From contig JAFUIP010000009.1 of the NCBI GenBank assembly GCA_017468435.1, forward strand, positions 36,423 through 100,422: DNA of 64,000 nt, given 5' to 3'. A program made the translations under genes and the position numbers. The notes under the pieces are model-generated. The model made no database searches and was not told the origin of the DNA. It saw nothing but the letters and a program-made list of their open reading frames with translations. Shown in pieces: positions 59,177 to 64,000 of this stretch. Source of the DNA: Bacteroidales bacterium. GTDB lineage: Bacteria; Bacteroidota; Bacteroidia; Bacteroidales; UBA1402. The stretch's first letter is position 1. Every line of letters begins with the position of its first letter.

Positions 59177-62100
59177 TCAATTCACTTTTATTTTCACACT
59201 GGGAATACTTTCGAGATATTCCATCAGTTCTTTTGTCAAATTCACTTTATATTTAATCGAGTACAATCTCGTCATCAAGCGAGGTTGAGAACGATCGTCG
59301 TACACCTGCATATACAGACTCACTTTCCCGGGATGGGCCGTCATTTGATTGACAAATTCATCCACAAAGAGCTCGTCAATGTCGTACAAAGGTACACTAA
59401 TTTGCAATTTTTCAACAGCCTCGGCAGCATCTTGCGACAATAAATTTATTTGCTGCACCACGAAGGTCTTTTCATCCGGTTTCCAACGACTTCTCGGCAG
59501 ATATCTTCCTCTCAAAGACAGGAAGTTACCCTTTTTCAAGAATCCGCCCCACTGGGCATATTCTCTCGAAAAGAAACGAATGTCGTAGGTAGATTCATAG
59601 TCTTCGAAAGTGACGATGGCCCACAAATCGCCCTTCTGGCTGGTCATTTCCTTCACTTCGCGCACCATGCAACCCAGCACGTAAGATTTGTCGTCTTGCA
59701 TTTCGCCTCGGCTCAATTCGTCGAGTTTCAGGTTGCAGACATAATTCATGAACACGTAGTATTCGTCGAGCGGATGGGCCGAAAGATACATGCCCACGTA
59801 GAATTTCTCCTTGTTGAGACGTTCTAATTTCGACCAATCGAGCGGCATGGGCGGCATGGGCGGACGCTGAATGGCCGATTGCAGTTCGTCGCCGAAGATG
59901 CTGGCAAACATATTATTCTTATCTTCTTGAAACTTAACGCCATAACGCATCAGCGTCTCTAAGAAGACCTCGCCTTTATCGTTGCACATATTAATCTGCT
60001 CACGCACCATGTCCGGAAAACTATCGAAGGCGCCCGCATAGGCCATGGTTTCGATGTTCTTGCTACCACAGGCCGAAAGATTGATGCGTTCCACCAAGTC
60101 GTACACAGATTTGTAGGGTCCGTTCTTGTCGCGTTCGTCTATGATGGCTTTCACCGCCGATTCGCCCATTCCCTTGATGGCGCCCAATCCGAAGCGGATG
60201 TTTCCGTCTTTGTTAACCATGAAATGATAGCCCGATTCGTTGATATCCGGGCCGAGCACTTCGATGCCAAGCACCTTACACTCGGTCATCATCTTGGTTA
60301 CTTCCTTGATATCGTTGATATTACGCGTCATCACGGCAGCCATGAATTCAGCCGGATAATGGGCCTTCAAATAGGCCGTCTGATAAGCTACCAGCGAATA
60401 GCAAGTGGCGTGCGATTTATTGAAAGCATAAGAAGCGAACTTTTCCCAGTCGGCCCAGATCTTTTCCAAAACCTTGGGATCGTGACCGTTAGCCTGGCCG
60501 CCGCTCACAAACTTAGGCTTCATTTCATCCAGCTTGTCTTTCAGCTTCTTACCCATCGCCTTACGCAGACTGTCACTCTCACCGCGGGTAAAATTGGCCA
60601 ACAAACGCGAAAGCAACATCACCTGTTCCTGATACACCGTGATTCCGTAGGTATCTTTCAGGTATTTTTCCATGATGGGAATATCGTATTCTATGGGCTT
60701 GCGGCCCTGCTTTCTATCGATAAAGTCGGGAATATAATCCATCGGGCCCGGACGATACAGCGCATTCATCGCAATAAGATCTTCAAACTGAGAAGGTTGC
60801 AATTCGCGCAAATACTTCTGCATACCGGGCGATTCAAACTGGAAGGTTCCGGTGGTCAAACCCTTGCAATACAGCTGATATGTCAATTCGTCCTCGAGCG
60901 AGATTTCATCGATGTTGATGTCTATGCCTCGCGACAACTTAATGTTTTTCAAGGCCTCGTTGATGACAGACAAAGTCTTGAGCCCCAAGAAGTCCATCTT
61001 GATCAGACCGGTCGATTCTATGACAGAACCTTCGTACTGAGTCACCAACAATTGCTCGCCTGTTTCCTTGTCTTCGGCAATAGACACCGGCACCCAGTCG
61101 GAAATATCGTCACGACCGATGATGACACCGCAAGCGTGAACACCGGTATTGCGCACATTTCCTTCCAATTGCACCGCATATTTCATGGTTTCGCGCACCA
61201 GCGGGTTGGGCGATTCCAATTCCGCCTTCAGTTCGGGCACATATTGCAGGCAGTTCTTAAAGTTGATTTTGAGAGACTTATCCGTACCAGGCTCGTTCAA
61301 ACGATCGGGAATCAGCTTGGCCAAGCGGTTAGATTCGGCAATGGGCAAACCTTCCACACGGGCCACATCCTTGATGGCCGACTTGGTAGCCATGGTGCCA
61401 TAAGTGATGATATGCGCCACCTTTTCCTTACCATATTTATTCTCCACCCAACGAAGCACTTCTGCACGTCCATCATCGTCGAAGTCAATGTCGATATCTG
61501 GCAAAGAAATACGGTCGGGATTAAGGAAACGTTCGAACAGCAAGTCGTATTTGATGGGATCGACCTTGGTGATGCCCAGACAATAAGCCACCGCAGAACC
61601 CGCAGCAGAGCCACGACCCGGACCCACCGACACACCCAATTCTTCGCGTGCCGCACGAATAAAGTCTTGCACGATAAGGAAGTAGCCGGGGAAACCCATG
61701 GTCTTCATGATATACAGCTCGAAATTGATACGCTCTTTCACTTCGTCGCTCAAGGTCTCCTTCTTGCCGTACATACGCTCCACGCCTTCCCAAGCCAGTT
61801 TCGCCAAATAATCAGCTTCCAGCTTGACGCGATACAATTTGTCGTAACCACCCAGTTTCTTGATTTTTTCCAAGGCTTTTTCCTCGCTGAGCACCACATT
61901 TCCGTTTTCGTCGCGGGTAAATTCGTCGAACAGATCTTGCTCGCTAAACTTCTGACGATAAGACTCTTCCGTACCGAATTCTTCCGGAATGTTGAAGTTG
62001 GGCAAAATAGGATCATGATCGATGGAATAAATCTCCACCTTGTCGGCGATTTCGCGAGTATTGCTCAGAGCTTCAGGCAAATCCGCGAAGGTCTCGTTCA

Positions 62101-62911
62101 TTTCTTCCTGGGTCTTGAACCATTCCTGCTTGGTATAAGCCATTTTGGTGGCATCGTTCACCTCCTGACGCGTATTCACGCAAATCAGGCGATGATGGGC
62201 CTCGGCATCTTCTTCATCAATAAAATGGACATCGTTACTGGCAATGAGCTTTATATTATGCTTGCGAGCCATTTCCACCAGAAAGGCATTCACTTTTTCC
62301 TGCTTGGGATAGGTATCTTGCGCCGCATTGGGCACCGTAGGTTTATGACGCTGTAATTCAAGATAATAATCATCTCCGAAAAGATTCTTGAACCAGAGAA
62401 TGGAAGCCTCCGCCTTATCGTATTCCTCTTTTAAAACATAAGAAGGAACTTCTCCACCCAAACAAGCCGAGCAGCAGATGATATCCTCGTGATACTTTTC
62501 CAAATCGGCATGATCGGTGCGCGAGGTATAATAAAAACCATCCACCCAGGCACGCGACACGATTTTGATCAGATTCTTGTAGCCGTTCTTGTTTTTCGCC
62601 AACAAAATAAGGTGCCAACCACGCTGATCGGATTTCACTTCCTTTCGCTTATTTTCCTTGCCGTTACGCGCCACATACACCTCACAACCGATGATAGGCT
62701 TGAAGGGTTCCAAACCTTCTTTTTTGCGGTCCTTGTTCTTTTTTCCGATGTAATCGACAAATTCTTTCACGCCGAACATATTGCCATGGTCGGTAATGGC
62801 TACCGCAGGCATCTCATCCTTGATGGCCTTATCCACCAAGCCCTTCACCGAAGCCTGTCCGTCGAGTACAGAGAACTGAGTATGAACGTGTAAGTGTATG
62901 AATGGTTGCAT
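59177..62911 (-). CDS. dnaE: DNA polymerase III alpha subunit
   Basis: 1244 residues from MQPFIHLHVHTQFS, the conserved N-terminus; seven extra codons upstream are ignored. PHP domain with HLHVHTQFS and TDHGNMFG, polymerase core with GPGRGSAAGS (about 430-440) and the catalytic Asp triad in PDIDIDFDDDGR (about 471-482), then helix-hairpin-helix and an OB-fold (DLWAIVTFEDYEST). It is the replicative polymerase. Length fits Bacteroidales DnaE. Begins a unit with trxA, promoter at 62938-62945. Confidence 0.97.
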   Translation of the reverse strand: MQPFIHLHVHTQFSVLDGQASVKGLVDKAIKDEMPAVAITDHGNMFGVKEFVDYIGKKNKDRKKEGLEPFKPIIGCEVYVARNGKENKRKEVKSDQRGWHLILLAKNKNGYKNLIKIVSRAWVDGFYYTSRTDHADLEKYHEDIICCSACLGGEVPSYVLKEEYDKAEASILWFKNLFGDDYYLELQRHKPTVPNAAQDTYPKQEKVNAFLVEMARKHNIKLIASNDVHFIDEEDAEAHHRLICVNTRQEVNDATKMAYTKQEWFKTQEEMNETFADLPEALSNTREIADKVEIYSIDHDPILPNFNIPEEFGTEESYRQKFSEQDLFDEFTRDENGNVVLSEEKALEKIKKLGGYDKLYRVKLEADYLAKLAWEGVERMYGKKETLSDEVKERINFELYIMKTMGFPGYFLIVQDFIRAAREELGVSVGPGRGSAAGSAVAYCLGITKVDPIKYDLLFERFLNPDRISLPDIDIDFDDDGRAEVLRWVENKYGKEKVAHIITYGTMATKSAIKDVARVEGLPIAESNRLAKLIPDRLNEPGTDKSLKINFKNCLQYVPELKAELESPNPLVRETMKYAVQLEGNVRNTGVHACGVIIGRDDISDWVPVSIAEDKETGEQLLVTQYEGSVIESTGLIKMDFLGLKTLSVINEALKNIKLSRGIDINIDEISLEDELTYQLYCKGLTTGTFQFESPGMQKYLRELQPSQFEDLIAMNALYRPGPMDYIPDFIDRKQGRKPIEYDIPIMEKYLKDTYGITVYQEQVMLLSRLLANFTRGESDSLRKAMGKKLKDKLDEMKPKFVSGGQANGHDPKVLEKIWADWEKFASYAFNKSHATCYSLVAYQTAYLKAHYPAEFMAAVMTRNINDIKEVTKMMTECKVLGIEVLGPDINESGYHFMVNKDGNIRFGLGAIKGMGESAVKAIIDERDKNGPYKSVYDLVERINLSACGSKNIETMAYAGAFDSFPDMVREQINMCNDKGEVFLETLMRYGVKFQEDKNNMFASIFGDELQSAIQRPPMPPMPLDWSKLERLNKEKFYVGMYLSAHPLDEYYVFMNYVCNLKLDELSRGEMQDDKSYVLGCMVREVKEMTSQKGDLWAIVTFEDYESTYDIRFFSREYAQWGGFLKKGNFLSLRGRYLPRSRWKPDEKTFVVQQINLLSQDAAEAVEKLQISVPLYDIDELFVDEFVNQMTAHPGKVSLYMQVYDDRSQPRLMTRLYSIKYKVNLTKELMEYLESIPSVKIKVN

Positions 62912-62937
62912 ATCGTAAAATTCAAAAATCAAGAAGG

Positions 62938-62945
62938 CAAATATA
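62938..62945 (-). promoter_or_regulatory. -7 promoter element of dnaE
   Basis: Minus strand TATATTTG, exact TAnnTTTG, 26 bases before the ATG at 62911. Divergent from the acyltransferase promoter 25 bases away. Confidence 0.6.
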
Positions 62946-62969
62946 ACACCAAAATCGGGACATTTTCCT

Positions 62970-62977
62970 TAATTTTG
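62970..62977 (+). promoter_or_regulatory. -7 promoter element of the acyltransferase gene
   Basis: TAATTTTG, a TAnnTTTG element, 31 bases before the ATG at 63009. Confidence 0.55.
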
Positions 62978-63008
62978 CGGAAAACTTTTTACGCGAAAAA
63001 TCATTCAA

Positions 63009-63866
63009 ATGGAAAACCCGATGCAGCGCAAGATTCACGATAATCGTCTGGAACAACTCGACTTTTTGAAAGCTGTTTTCATCGTTCTGATGGTAGCATT
63101 TCACCTGGTCTATTTCAGCGAAGGATACCCTTATATAAAGCAATTCGTTTATACGTTCCACATGCCTGGTTTCCTGCTGATTTCAGGATTTCTGAGCAAA
63201 GGCAACAAAAGCGTAAAATCCTTTGCCACAAGCATTTTGTGGTTGTTTATTCCTTACCTGATTATGGAAAGCGGCTATGTGCTGATGGCTTCGTTTCTAC
63301 CTATCAACGACCATGTGGACGGCCTGGGTCTGAGCCTGTTTCTGAAAAAATTATTCATCGACCCGCTGGGACCTTATTGGTTTTTGCACACGCTGATTAT
63401 CTGTAAAGTATTGAGCTACGCCGTGACGCGCCTCGCCGACAAACTGACCTTGCTGAGCCGAAGCATCATCATCAGCATCTTGTTCTGGCTTGTTTCGCGC
63501 GCCGGCCTGATGACGCTGAGTTATTCTTTCTATTTCTTGGCCGGATTCGTGCTTTCACAGAGCCGCTTGCGCTTTGACGAACTATTCAAACCATCTATTT
63601 GGGCCTTACCGGCTTTGGCCATCCTTCTGACACGCGGACAATGGCTTCATTGTCACAAAGTTAGCGGAATTCTTATCGTGTATTTTGTCATCAGTCTTTG
63701 TTTGTTCATCTTTCCTTATATCAAAGGAAAATGCAAATCTGCTTGCTTATATTTAGGTCGCAACTCCTTGGTTATCTACCTTTTCTCGCCCATTTTCACC
63801 ATTTGTTGCAAGTTTCTGGTACCGCTGTTGGCATTCGACCCGACACGATTGATTTTTCTGGTATAA
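63009..63866 (+). CDS. Acyltransferase-3 family membrane protein, apparently short at the 3' end
   Basis: 285 residues. Start QLDFLKAVFIVLMVAFH and HMPGFLLISGFL are typical of the acyltransferase 3 (OafA/fucose O-acetylase-like) family, which acetylates sugars of surface polysaccharides using about ten membrane helices. About eight or nine helices are visible; family members are usually 320-350 residues and continue after the helix that here ends FDPTRLIFLV. The coding sequence stops there and is followed at once by AT-rich sequence leading to a palindrome and a zinc-ribbon ORF, so an insertion sequence may have cut off the C-terminus. A natural short member cannot be excluded. Confidence 0.75.
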   Translation: MENPMQRKIHDNRLEQLDFLKAVFIVLMVAFHLVYFSEGYPYIKQFVYTFHMPGFLLISGFLSKGNKSVKSFATSILWLFIPYLIMESGYVLMASFLPINDHVDGLGLSLFLKKLFIDPLGPYWFLHTLIICKVLSYAVTRLADKLTLLSRSIIISILFWLVSRAGLMTLSYSFYFLAGFVLSQSRLRFDELFKPSIWALPALAILLTRGQWLHCHKVSGILIVYFVISLCLFIFPYIKGKCKSACLYLGRNSLVIYLFSPIFTICCKFLVPLLAFDPTRLIFLV

Positions 63867-63921
63867 TTGCCAAAAACGGTTGGTAAAACCTTTGTAAGTA
63901 ATTAAAATACAAACAAATAAG

Positions 63922-63962
63922 ATAACTTTGATGAAAACGTTTTCATCAAAGTTATTTTTTTT
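63922..63962 (+). terminator. 34-base perfect palindrome followed by eight T
   Basis: 63922-63955 is perfectly self-complementary (17-base arms, no loop), then a T-run to 63962, then directly an ATG. As RNA it is a very strong intrinsic terminator in front of the next ORF. Such hairpins near the 5' end of insertion sequences stop outside transcription from reading into the transposase. Confidence 0.8.
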
Positions 63963-64000
63963 ATGGCAAAAAGTCGACGAGAAAGATGTCCACAATGTGG
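63963..64000 (+). CDS. Zinc-ribbon ORF start, probable transposase
   Basis: Only 12 codons are visible before the window ends: MAKSRRERCPQC, with Gly next. A basic start followed by CPQCG is the usual N-terminus of transposases with a zinc ribbon (IS1 and ISXO2-like groups). The terminator palindrome directly upstream and the apparently shortened gene before it support a mobile element. Other zinc-ribbon proteins are possible. Confidence 0.45.
   Translation, partial: MAKSRRERCPQC

Overview
The window looks like chromosome from a pectin-degrading member of the Bacteroidales, most like Prevotella and relatives. Reasons: promoters of the Bacteroidota type (TTTG, about 19 bases, TAnnTTTG) occur before many genes; ribosome binding sites are mostly weak; there is a sodium-pumping methylmalonyl-CoA decarboxylase, a candidate BtuB/BtuG cobalamin uptake pair, and parts of the type IX secretion system (PorX, a PorW/SprE-like lipoprotein) with two pectate lyases carrying matching C-terminal tails.

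Region 1 (1-26051, all minus strand) is a large pectin locus, probably aimed at rhamnogalacturonan II (RG-II). A chain of genes from 14751 down to the window edge encodes an (alpha/alpha)6 glycosidase, a KDPG/NAL-type aldolase, a sodium:solute symporter, an iron alcohol dehydrogenase, a PdxA2-type dehydrogenase, a DUF1537 kinase, a GH28, an STN-esterase fusion, a GH140-like apiosidase fused to DUF3826, a BNR propeller fused to a TIM barrel, and the start of a beta-helix protein. The five cytoplasmic and transport genes (7412-13192) can be read as a complete route for the RG-II sugar DHA: uptake, retro-aldol cleavage to pyruvate plus a four-carbon uronate, reduction to D-threonate, phosphorylation, then oxidation and decarboxylation to DHAP. 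The stereochemistry works on paper. A second aldolase/symporter pair (23633-26051) could serve the other 2-keto-3-deoxy sugar of RG-II, KDO. Between the two modules lie a second BNR propeller protein, two tandem paralogous beta-helix/DUF proteins and a free DUF3826 protein.

Region 2 (26274-31107, minus) is the methylmalonyl-CoA decarboxylase cluster with methylmalonyl-CoA epimerase; its biotin carrier has two biotinyl domains instead of one. Region 3 (31206-37846, plus) is an operon with a coiled-coil membrane protein, a macroglobulin-like surface protein, and the TonB receptor plus beta-propeller lipoprotein pair that resembles BtuB/BtuG. B12 would serve the mutase that feeds region 2.

Region 4 (37854-49454) returns to pectin: MATE exporter, esterase and PL9 pectate lyase on the minus strand; a lipocalin-like lipoprotein; a candidate structured RNA; a small HTH protein whose coding sequence carries eight helically phased DNA repeats next to the promoter of a PL1 pectate lyase; and a GH3. 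Region 5 (49605-62911) is mostly housekeeping: perR with a clear Per box and reverse rubrerythrin; porW, a small membrane protein, aroA, ruvC; tRNA-Ala(GGC); then rhodanese, tsaE, porX, trxA, dnaE. Region 6 (62970-64000) has an acyltransferase gene that seems short at its 3' end, followed by a 34-base perfect palindrome and the start of a zinc-ribbon ORF, probably an insertion sequence running off the window.

No SusC/SusD pair, hybrid two-component regulator, CRISPR array or rRNA was seen. All functions are inferred from reading the sequence; no database search was possible.
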